NCBI GenBank assembly: GCA_046262295.1
Contig: JBHENC010000001.1
Coordinates: 186,001 to 250,000 of the forward strand
Direction: 5' to 3'
From: JBHENC01 sp046262295
GTDB taxonomy: Bacteria > Acidobacteriota > Blastocatellia > Pyrinomonadales > Pyrinomonadaceae
DNA: 64,000 nucleotides
Shown here: positions 17,013 to 25,101 of the stretch, in pieces
Layout of the letters: each line of letters starts with the position of its first letter
Numbering within the stretch: position 1 is the stretch's first letter
Notes under the pieces: generated by a model
Database searches by the model: none
Told to the model about the DNA's origin: nothing
Seen by the model: only the letters and a program-made list of their open reading frames with translations
Program-made: the position numbers and the translations under genes

Positions 17013-19430
17013 CTACTCGTAGCGAAGCGCCACCATCGGGTCAACCTTCGTCGCCCGCCGCGCCGGAATGTAGCACGCAAAGAGCGCGACGAATGTCAGC
17101 AGCAAGGTGATGCCCGCAAACGTCACGGGATCGGTCGCCGACACGCCGTACAGCAAACTGCTCATCACGCGCGTCACGATGAAAGCTCCGATCAATCCCA
17201 GCCCGACGCCCGCCAGCGCCAATTGCATTCCCTGTTTAATGACGAGCTTGAAAACATCGCGGCCTTGCGCGCCCAGCGCCATCCGCAAACCTATCTCATG
17301 CGTGCGTTGCGTCACCGAATAAGAGATGACGCCGTAGATTCCGACGCTCGCCAGAACGAGCGCAAGGCACGCGAAGAGGCCGACGAGCAGCGTGCGAAAG
17401 CGCGGTTGCGCCGCCGATTCCGAGATGCGCCGCTCCATCGTCTTGATGTTGTAAAGCGGCAAATCTTTATCTAACGCCTGCACTTCGTTTCTAATCGCGG
17501 CGGTCATCTTCGACGGGTCAACCGGGGTGCGCACGACAAGGTTCGTGCTAAAGGGTGGCGTCTGCGCGCCGCTGACATACATCTCGCCGCCGGTCTCCTG
17601 CGCGAGGCTGCTGTGGCGTATGTTGCCGACGACGCCCGCAATCTCGCCCGTCCAGGGCTGGCCGAAGTCAATCGTCAAACGCTTGCCGATGGGGTCTTCG
17701 TTCGGAAGATAGCGGCGCGCAAAACTCTCGCTGACGAGAATCGTGTTCGGCGCATCGAGCGTGTCGCGGTTGGTAAAGGTGCGGCCTTTGATAAGCGGGA
17801 TGCCGATGGCGCGAAAATAATCTGTGCTGACGACACGTATGTTGGCATCGTTCTCCGTGCTTCCGAAAGCGACCGTCGGTTTGCCTTCGATGGTGAAGAA
17901 AGTGTCGTTCTCCTGCCCGCTGAGCGGAAGTTCCGAGACGGTTCCGGCGGCCTCCGCGCCGGGCAGCGTTTCAATGCGCTCGAGTAATTGATTGAAGAAG
18001 GCGGCGCGTTGTTGCTTCTCTGGATACTTCGCCCGCGTCAAAGTGAGTTGCATCGTCAACACGTTCTCGGGTTTGAAGCCCGTATCAACTTGCGAGAGGC
18101 GCACGAAACTTTTGATGAGCAAGCCCGCGCCGATTAGCAGCATCAAGGATAAAGCGACTTCCGAGACGACGAGAAGGCTGCGCAGGCGTTGGCGTCCGGT
18201 TCCCGTCAAACCTCTGCTTCCTTCTTTGAGCGTATCCGTCAAGTTCGTTTTCGAGGAAGCGAGCGCGGGCGCAAGCCCGAACAGCACGCCCGTCACAATG
18301 GAGACGACAAACGTAAAGCCCACGACACGCCAATCGGTGGTGACTTCTTTGAGGCGCGGAAGATTTTCGGGACTCAGCGAGACCAGCAGATCAACGCTCC
18401 ACACGGCGAGCAGCAATCCGAGCGCGCCGCCGATTAAAGCCATCAACACGCTCTCCGTCAAAAGCTGGCGAACGACGCGCGCGCGGCTTGCTCCAAGCGC
18501 CGAGCGAATCGCAATCTCTCTATGCCGCGCCGCACCGCGTGCGAGCGTCAGGTTCGCTACATTCGCGCACGCGATCAACAACACGAAGCAGACCGCCGCC
18601 GCGAGCAGTAACAATGTCTGGCGCAACTCGCCGACGGTGCGCTCCGGCAAAAGCGTCAAGCCTGCGCCGAAGTTCTTGTTGGAATCGGGATACTGCTGTT
18701 CGAGTTGGCGCGCGATAGCCGTCATTCCGGCTTGCGCTTGATCGAACGAAACGCCTTGCTTCAAGCGACCGATAGCCCATAGAAAGTGTGACCGCCGGAG
18801 AGACATCGGCGGCGTTTTGAAGGCTATCGGAGTCCACATCTCGGCTTCACGCGGATACTGAAAACCGTTTGGCATGATGCCGACAATCTGCGCGTTCTGC
18901 CCGTTGATGGTGAGCGTTTGCCCGACGGCTTTCGGATCGCCGCCGAAGCGCCGCTGCCAGAGACCGTAGCTGATAATGACAATGCCGTTGCGTCCTTCCT
19001 GTTCCTCCTCTGCGAGAAAAGTTCGCCCGCCGCCGATGGGCGCGACGCCGAGCGTCTCAAAGAAACCCGCAGAGACGCGCGCGGCCGGGATGCGCTCCGA
19101 TTCGCTGCCATTGCCCGTGACGGTGAACGACAAAGGTTGAAAAGCGGCGAGACGCTCGAAGACGTGGTTCTGTTCGCGGTAGTCCAGAAAGTCCGGCGGC
19201 GAAATCGCTCCGCCCTTCGAGCCGTCGCGCAAATCCGCTCCCTCCATGTAAACCAGACGGTCGGGTTCGACAAACGGCAGCGGGTTCAGCAGCACTGCAT
19301 CGACGACCGAGAAGATCGCGCTGTTGGCTCCGATGCCGAGAGCGAGCGTGAGCACTGTCATCGCCGTGTACGCGGGACGCTTGAGCAAAAGGCGCGCACC
19401 GTAACGCAAATCCTGAAGTAGAGTTTTCAT
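17013..19430 (-). CDS. ADOP-type MacB/FtsX permease
   Basis: 805 residues, GGAGGCG ribosome site. The N-terminal DLRYGARLLLKRPAYTAMTV followed by LTLALGIGANSAIFSVVDAV is the signature of acidobacterial duplicated orphan permeases. There are a first membrane segment, a large periplasmic MacB_PCD domain (about 50-260), three FtsX membrane segments (about 280-430), a second membrane segment and PCD domain (about 430-650), and three further segments ending with ARRATKVDPMVALRYE. Such proteins usually lack a paired ATPase gene, and none is adjacent here. A role in envelope export or cell-surface stress sensing is inferred. Confidence 0.92.
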   Translation of the reverse strand: MKTLLQDLRYGARLLLKRPAYTAMTVLTLALGIGANSAIFSVVDAVLLNPLPFVEPDRLVYMEGADLRDGSKGGAISPPDFLDYREQNHVFERLAAFQPLSFTVTGNGSESERIPAARVSAGFFETLGVAPIGGGRTFLAEEEQEGRNGIVIISYGLWQRRFGGDPKAVGQTLTINGQNAQIVGIMPNGFQYPREAEMWTPIAFKTPPMSLRRSHFLWAIGRLKQGVSFDQAQAGMTAIARQLEQQYPDSNKNFGAGLTLLPERTVGELRQTLLLLAAAVCFVLLIACANVANLTLARGAARHREIAIRSALGASRARVVRQLLTESVLMALIGGALGLLLAVWSVDLLVSLSPENLPRLKEVTTDWRVVGFTFVVSIVTGVLFGLAPALASSKTNLTDTLKEGSRGLTGTGRQRLRSLLVVSEVALSLMLLIGAGLLIKSFVRLSQVDTGFKPENVLTMQLTLTRAKYPEKQQRAAFFNQLLERIETLPGAEAAGTVSELPLSGQENDTFFTIEGKPTVAFGSTENDANIRVVSTDYFRAIGIPLIKGRTFTNRDTLDAPNTILVSESFARRYLPNEDPIGKRLTIDFGQPWTGEIAGVVGNIRHSSLAQETGGEMYVSGAQTPPFSTNLVVRTPVDPSKMTAAIRNEVQALDKDLPLYNIKTMERRISESAAQPRFRTLLVGLFACLALVLASVGIYGVISYSVTQRTHEIGLRMALGAQGRDVFKLVIKQGMQLALAGVGLGLIGAFIVTRVMSSLLYGVSATDPVTFAGITLLLTFVALFACYIPARRATKVDPMVALRYE

Positions 19431-19793
19431 CTTTTCGCCTCCATGCTTGTCTGATGCGGATCGCTTACCGGAACCGGCGCAACAATTCGTGTGGACGACG
19501 AATGACTATGAAAATCTTGTGCCACCCTAGCTTTACGCTTTATTCTCTCGAAACAAAGAGATGCGGCGACTAAGAATCATTCCCGCGTGTGCGTTTTCGG
19601 AATCGCTTTTTGCGAAATTGAAATTCCAGATGAAGATAAGAAGGCAGCACGCACGATATGAAGGCTTTTAGAGATTCACGCTTTTTGCATAAAGAAAAAC
19701 TCGATGTGACGGAGAAGTGCGACAAACGCGGAAACTTACCGGGCGAATATGCGCAAAGTAGAACCTGAAATATGGCGGGAAGAGCCATCTTCG
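19431..19793. other. Intergenic region between the ADOP permease and a small gene
   Basis: 363 bases between divergent genes. I see the permease ribosome site but no convincing promoter consensus, and a GTGGCAC motif that fails the sigma-54 test. Confidence 0.4.
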
Positions 19794-20159
19794 ATGACGG
19801 AAGAAACCTCTTTCCGTCAGGCCGTTCAAACCGGAAGCGGCGAGACGGTCGCGCGTGACGAGACACGTTTATTCGATCTGCTCGGTCGAATAAACTACCG
19901 CATCCTGCGCGGCGACGTTATTTATATTCAAATTGAAGGAATCAACTACAAGGTTCTTTACTGTGGCTACTGGCGCAGCATTTACACGGGCGTGAGCCAC
20001 TATCTGCTGCGCTGCAAAGAGATCAAAGAAGGGATGTGGATGCACGGCGACCCGGCGGCTCTCGGAGTGGACATACCGATTTATCACTCACCGCGCGGCT
20101 GGCTCGCCGGAGGCCACCCGCTCAGAGCGTTACTATTCAGGGAGCTATCTTTTCTATGA
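19794..20159 (+). CDS. Hypothetical 121-residue protein
   Basis: The ATG at 19794 follows GGGAAGAG by 9 bases; an upstream in-frame ATG at 19749 has no ribosome site. The protein starts MTEETSFRQAVQTGSG and has a central segment with alternating hydrophobic and aromatic residues (GDVIYIQIEGINYKVLYCGYW) suggesting a small beta-rich fold. There is no signal peptide or membrane segment and I recognise no family. It converges with the second S9 peptidase, 38 bases apart. Confidence 0.45.
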   Translation: MTEETSFRQAVQTGSGETVARDETRLFDLLGRINYRILRGDVIYIQIEGINYKVLYCGYWRSIYTGVSHYLLRCKEIKEGMWMHGDPAALGVDIPIYHSPRGWLAGGHPLRALLFRELSFL

Positions 20160-20197
20160 GACCGCTCCCGTGCGCCTTCTCAAATAGCTTCTCAGCC

Positions 20198-22426
20198 TTA
20201 CCGATCAGGTGGAGTCGCCGCCGCGTTGTTGTTGATGAATCGCTCGAACCAGTAGAGCTGCCAGTTAAGGCTTTCGACTAAATGCTTCGGTTCGCCGGTT
20301 CGCGTGAGGTTGTGATTCTCGCGCGGGAAGATGACGAATTCCGATGTGACGCCGAAATGTTTTAAGGCACGAAACCATTGCTCGCCCTGTTCAAGGGGCA
20401 CGCGGTAATCGTTATCAGAGTGAAGTATCAACGTCGGCGTGCGAACATTTTTCGCGTACTTGAGCGGCGAACGATCCCAGTACAAATCGAAACGCTCGAA
20501 AAGGTCGCCGCCGAAATCCGGTTTGTGCCCGTAAGCGCCGTCGCGTGTGCCTTCGTCGCTGATAAAATTGACGACGCTGCGCAGCGTGACGGCGGCCTTG
20601 AAAATGTTTGTGTGGCCGACAATCCAATTCGTCATGTAGCCGCCGTAAGAGCCGCCGGTTACGCCCAAGCGATCTCTGTCAATCCATGAATATTTTTGCA
20701 GCGCGGCTTCGACGCCGTTCATGATGTCCGTGTAATCTTTCCCGCCCCATTCGTTTTCGATGCCGCGCTCGAACTTTTGGCCGTAGCCGGTCGAGCCGCG
20801 CGGGTTGGTGAAAAAGACAGCCCAGCCGCGCGCCGCGTAAACCTGAAATTCATGGTACCAGTCAACGCCGTACATCCCGGCGGGGCCGCCGTGAATGTTC
20901 AGAATCAAGGGATACTTTTTGCCCGCTTGCCAGCCGACGGGCTTGACTAGAAAGCCGTCCACGTCCCAGTTATCCGCGCCCTTGTATGTGATGCGCTCGA
21001 CATCCTGCAACTGAAGTTGCCGCCAGAGCTTTTCGTTGAGATGCGTTAATTGCCGCTCGCCTTCGCCGCGCAAATTCGCTGTGTAGAGATCGTCCAGATG
21101 CTTGAAATCGTTCGCCGTATAAACGAGCTTGCCGCCTTGATCGCTGAGATCGAAATTGTGAACGGCACGCGCGCCCTTCGTTACTTGCCGGAGCGACTTG
21201 GTTGCGACATCCACGCGAAACAGGTGCGACTCGCCTCTCACGCCCGTCTCGAAGAAAAGCGCGCGCCCTTTTTCCGCCCATTTGAGATTGGAAGGAATAA
21301 GGTCTAAATCTTTCGCGGCGAGAACGGAAGATGCGCCGCCGCTTGCCGGAGCGAGCCAGATTTTCGCGTGATCGCGTTCCTGAAGCTGGCCGATAAAAGC
21401 GATGGTCTTTCCGTCGGGCGACCAGCGCGGGCTTCCGTCTTCCTCCGCGTGATCGGAGATTTTCGTCAGTGCGCCGCCATCTGCGCTGATCGTCCAGACA
21501 TCCGTGTTGCGGCTTTCGTCGAAGGCACGGCCTGTGCGATCCGAGACGAACGCGATGCGGTTTCCGTCCGGCGACCATTGCGGGTCTGTGTCGTTCCAAT
21601 CATCGCCGGAAGTAATCTGTTTGCCCGCTCCGGTTTGCGCATTGACGATCCAGAGATGGCTGCGTTTATCGTCGAACCAACCCGTGTCGTTGAACTTATA
21701 TGACGGATGCGAATAGTGGCGGACGTCGCTGCGCGCAGTCTTTTGCTCGTCACTAAACCCTGTGCGGCTGAGCGCAACGAAGCGCGTGCCGTCGGGCGAC
21801 CACTGAAAACTGCCGACGCCGTTTTTGAGATTCGTTACGCGACGCGCTTCGCCGCCATTGAGCGCCAGCACATAAATTTGCGCACGCGGATTGTCGGACG
21901 CGCTCGCCGTGCTTAAACCGCTCGGGATGCCGGGCGTGCCGGGCGCGTTCGGGCTGCTTGTCGGCGTCGGTGTGTTTGAAGCAGCGGGCGTACCGGAAGG
22001 AGCAGGCGTGCCGGAAGCGCCGGGCGAAGAAACATTCGGCGTGCTCGGAGTAGGGGAAGCATTGTTGTTCGTGGTCTCGCTGCCCGCCGGACGCGAGGAA
22101 AGGAACGCGAGATATTGGCCGTTCGGAGACCAGCGCGGCGAAGTCGAAGATTGCGGACTGGTCGTGAACTGGCGCGGCGGCTGGCTTCCGTCCGTCGCGG
22201 CCACCCAGATATTCGAGAGGCGGCGATTCTGCTTCTGGTCAATCGTCGTCACAACGTAAGCGATTAACTTGCCGTCGGGCGAGACGCGCGGATCGCTCAT
22301 AAACTCGAACGAGTAATAATCTTCAGGCGTGACACCGCGCCTGTTCTCAACTTGCTGCGCCGATACGGAAACGCACAACAGCGCCACCAACAATAGAACG
22401 CCAGACCAACCGCCCTGTTTTTTCAT
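20198..22426 (-). CDS. Secreted S9-family peptidase (acylaminoacyl-peptidase-like)
   Basis: 742 residues from the ATG at 22426, with GGGAAG upstream and an immediate signal peptide (VLLLVALLCVSVSAQ); the frame runs on to 22636 without support. A propeller domain with SPDG / SPNG blades (about 30-440) carries a Pro/Thr/Ser/Gly-rich insert of about 60 residues (nt 21895-22080). The catalytic domain has NIHGGPAGMYG, nucleophile TGGSYGGYMTNW (Ser near 593), Asp in HSDNDYRVP and His in RENHN. It follows the canonical GxSYGG pattern, unlike the first S9 protein in this window. Confidence 0.9.
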   Translation of the reverse strand: MKKQGGWSGVLLLVALLCVSVSAQQVENRRGVTPEDYYSFEFMSDPRVSPDGKLIAYVVTTIDQKQNRRLSNIWVAATDGSQPPRQFTTSPQSSTSPRWSPNGQYLAFLSSRPAGSETTNNNASPTPSTPNVSSPGASGTPAPSGTPAASNTPTPTSSPNAPGTPGIPSGLSTASASDNPRAQIYVLALNGGEARRVTNLKNGVGSFQWSPDGTRFVALSRTGFSDEQKTARSDVRHYSHPSYKFNDTGWFDDKRSHLWIVNAQTGAGKQITSGDDWNDTDPQWSPDGNRIAFVSDRTGRAFDESRNTDVWTISADGGALTKISDHAEEDGSPRWSPDGKTIAFIGQLQERDHAKIWLAPASGGASSVLAAKDLDLIPSNLKWAEKGRALFFETGVRGESHLFRVDVATKSLRQVTKGARAVHNFDLSDQGGKLVYTANDFKHLDDLYTANLRGEGERQLTHLNEKLWRQLQLQDVERITYKGADNWDVDGFLVKPVGWQAGKKYPLILNIHGGPAGMYGVDWYHEFQVYAARGWAVFFTNPRGSTGYGQKFERGIENEWGGKDYTDIMNGVEAALQKYSWIDRDRLGVTGGSYGGYMTNWIVGHTNIFKAAVTLRSVVNFISDEGTRDGAYGHKPDFGGDLFERFDLYWDRSPLKYAKNVRTPTLILHSDNDYRVPLEQGEQWFRALKHFGVTSEFVIFPRENHNLTRTGEPKHLVESLNWQLYWFERFINNNAAATPPDR

Positions 22427-22760
22427 AGTAGTCTTCCCGAATCCGCCTGTTAAAAGAGCGCAACCATTGCATCGCGCCTTATCAATTTGTGTTTGAGATT
22501 CCAGCGTAGCCGAACAAGCGCGCTGCAACTCCAAAAAATCCCGGTAGGTTTTTAACAGCTTAACTTCTAATATCAAAATCGCCAAATAAAGTCGCAGGAA
22601 TTTCCATGCGGAGTAGCTATCGCGCGAATTAAACACAGGTTCTCGCGCCTTAACAGCGCGCGTGCAACGCCGCCGGTAAAATTAGCGATGATTTAAGATG
22701 TGTGAAGTGTCGCCGGAAGGTAGTGCGGAAGATGGTTAGGCCGATGCGCCGACGCTGCTA
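22427..22760. other. Intergenic region between the S9 peptidase and the subtilase
   Basis: 334 bases, both flanking genes on the minus strand. I see no terminator or promoter that I can support. Confidence 0.4.
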
Positions 22761-24917
22761 CTATTGCCCGCACACGCGGTCGGTGCGTGTCACGACAGAG
22801 CCGAAACGGTTCTGATACTCGGCGGAAGTGATAAAGGCGCAGACCATCGAGCGGTAATTGTTCGGCACGCGATTGTTCAAAACATCGAGCCAGAAATTGT
22901 AGCCGCCTTGCTCCGGGTTGCGTTTGAGATAGCCGAAGTATTGCATGAGAACGAAGGCGCGATTGTACTCGGCCTGTTGAAATGCCACCGCATCAACCGC
23001 CGCACGAACGACGCTTCCGCGTGTGCCGCCCGCCTGCAATTGATTGGCGAGCGTTTGCCGTTGTCCCGATAGATCAACGCCGCTTGTTTGCTGAATCGTT
23101 TGCAGCAACGCGCCGACGAATTGATCGTTCGTGAACGTCGCCGGATACTTTTGCAGAAACTCGGAAGCTTGCGTCCACTGTTCGGCAAACGCCTGCTTGC
23201 TTGCTTCCAGATTTATGCCGCCGATGACGCGACTCCGGTTAGCCGTAAACTCTTCATAAGCAGGTTGACGCCCCAGACTCCCTTTATAGAAGCGATACAC
23301 GAAGCCGCCCGTGTCCTGAAATTCCTGCTCGATAAAGAACGCGGCGGAGACGGATACACGCTGGCGATCAACGCACGCCGCATCCGTCGAAGCACATTTT
23401 GCAAGCTGGCTCGTCCAGTAATCCCGGCCACCCTGTTCCGGCTCGCGGTTGAGAAAGTCCAGATAATGCTGGCGCACGAAGAACGGCGCATCGTCCACCG
23501 GATTCGTCGTCGGCACAGGCGTCGGAGAGGGCGTTGCAACGGGCGTTGGCGCAGGTGAAGGAGTCGGCGCAGGAGACGGCAAAGGTGCGGGTGTCGGAGT
23601 TGGTAAAGGCGTCGGAGTCGGCGTCGGCGTAACTGCTTCGGGCGTGGTGGTCAGCGCCGCGCCCGCATCAATGCGCGCCTGAATCGGAGTCGGCACGCGC
23701 GCGGACGTGTTCACGATATGGTCAATGACTTTCGACGGACGCAAAGACGGAAAGGCCTTGCGCACCAGCGCCGCTTCGCCCGCGACGATGGGCGCAGCCA
23801 TAGACGTGCCGCTCCATGTTCCGTAGCCGCCCGGCACGCTGCTCAAAATCCGCTCGCCCGGAGCCACGACGCGAATCCACGAACCGCGCGTCGAGAAGCT
23901 GGCGAGCGCGTCGTTCTGCGTGCTCGCGCCGACAGCCAGCAGCCCGTTGATGTTTTCGGCAGCCGGATACTGCTGCGTGGTGTCGCCCGTATTGCCCGCC
24001 GCGACCACGACGACGATGCTTTGATTAACGACGCCGGGAAAGTCGTCGTCGCCCGTTGCGTTGCCGCACACTTTCGTCAGCAGGCTGGATAAAAGGTCTG
24101 TGCGCCGCGACGTGCCGATGCTCATGTTGACGACGGTCGCGCCATTATTCGCCGCGTAAGCGAGAGCTTCAGATAAAACCCAGACGTTGCCGATGCCGTT
24201 GGCGTCGAGCACACGCAGCGGCATAATCTTCGCTTCGGGAGCGACGAGCGCGATTAAACCGGCGACGTGCGTGCCGTGCCCGTAAGGGCCTTGCTGCTGG
24301 CTGCCTGCTTCGCTTGGATCGTTATCCGCATCAACGAAATCGTAGCCCGGCACGAGATGTCCGGCGAGTGCGGGATGATTCGCGTCAACGCCCGTGTCCA
24401 GCACAGCGACGGTGATGCCCGCGCCGCGCGTGACATTGTGCGCCTGCGCCAGATGAATTGTTTGCGCCGCCCATTGTGCGGTGTATGCACCGGCATCGCC
24501 GCCAATGCTCCACGACGCGCCGATGCTCCACGACGCTCCTGTATCTTCCGGGGCTTTATACAAATAGTTCGGTTCGGCATACACGACGCGGCGTTGTGGA
24601 TCAGCGAGAAGCTGGCTGATGCGCGTTTGCACGGACGTACTATCGGCGATGCGTAGACGATAAATCGGGCGCGAGCCGAATTGACCGAGCGGCGTCGGAT
24701 TCAAATTGTACTGCGCGGCGACGGCTGGCAGGTCGGAGGCGCCCGCGAGCTTAACGACGACTTCGCCGGGCGCGAAGTTATCGCCGCCCCCGGAGCCTTG
24801 CTGCGCCCACACACCAAACGGCGGTAACGCAAAAACAAGCGCAAACAAAACGGCTAAGATTGAAACTCTGCGAAGCATTTGGAGAATTTCGATGTAGGCG
24901 GGAGTCGCTCGATTCAT
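22761..24917 (-). CDS. Secreted subtilisin-family (S8) protease with C-terminal DUF4214 domain
   Basis: About 718 residues; the ATG at 24917 has GGGAAAG 8 bases upstream. A signal peptide ends near GVWAQQ. An inhibitor-I9-like propeptide (about 45-115) precedes the S8 domain with the triad AVLDTGVDANHP (Asp near 174), GHGTHVAG (His near 214) and SGTSMAAP (Ser near 371). A Pro/Thr-rich linker (about 430-470) of PTPTP and SPAPTP type connects to a DUF4214 module (about 475-718) that begins NPVDDAPFFVRQHYLDFLNR and ends CAFITSAEYQNRF. The small tandem GASWSIGASWSI near residue 130 is an 18-base DNA duplication. Related DUF4214 blocks end two other proteins in this window. It is probably surface-exposed or released. 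Confidence 0.9.
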   Translation of the reverse strand: MNRATPAYIEILQMLRRVSILAVLFALVFALPPFGVWAQQGSGGGDNFAPGEVVVKLAGASDLPAVAAQYNLNPTPLGQFGSRPIYRLRIADSTSVQTRISQLLADPQRRVVYAEPNYLYKAPEDTGASWSIGASWSIGGDAGAYTAQWAAQTIHLAQAHNVTRGAGITVAVLDTGVDANHPALAGHLVPGYDFVDADNDPSEAGSQQQGPYGHGTHVAGLIALVAPEAKIMPLRVLDANGIGNVWVLSEALAYAANNGATVVNMSIGTSRRTDLLSSLLTKVCGNATGDDDFPGVVNQSIVVVVAAGNTGDTTQQYPAAENINGLLAVGASTQNDALASFSTRGSWIRVVAPGERILSSVPGGYGTWSGTSMAAPIVAGEAALVRKAFPSLRPSKVIDHIVNTSARVPTPIQARIDAGAALTTTPEAVTPTPTPTPLPTPTPAPLPSPAPTPSPAPTPVATPSPTPVPTTNPVDDAPFFVRQHYLDFLNREPEQGGRDYWTSQLAKCASTDAACVDRQRVSVSAAFFIEQEFQDTGGFVYRFYKGSLGRQPAYEEFTANRSRVIGGINLEASKQAFAEQWTQASEFLQKYPATFTNDQFVGALLQTIQQTSGVDLSGQRQTLANQLQAGGTRGSVVRAAVDAVAFQQAEYNRAFVLMQYFGYLKRNPEQGGYNFWLDVLNNRVPNNYRSMVCAFITSAEYQNRFGSVVTRTDRVCGQ

Positions 24918-25101
24918 CACAGGCTTTCCCGCAAACCGACAATTACAAAGGGAGATGAAGACCCGGAAAGTCGGCGTTATCCGGCTGCTGCCGTCTTCAT
25001 CAAACCAACAGTGCAGCCCGCCCTTTCAAAAATACACCGGAGCGGAAACTTTATTCAACCGCACAGGCTTCGTGACAAAGATATCTGCGCGCAGGGCTTT
25101 G

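Noticed and set aside
19515..19540. Possible sigma-54 promoter (GTGGCAC) upstream of the ADOP permease
   Set aside because: The GC dinucleotide at the -12 element is missing.
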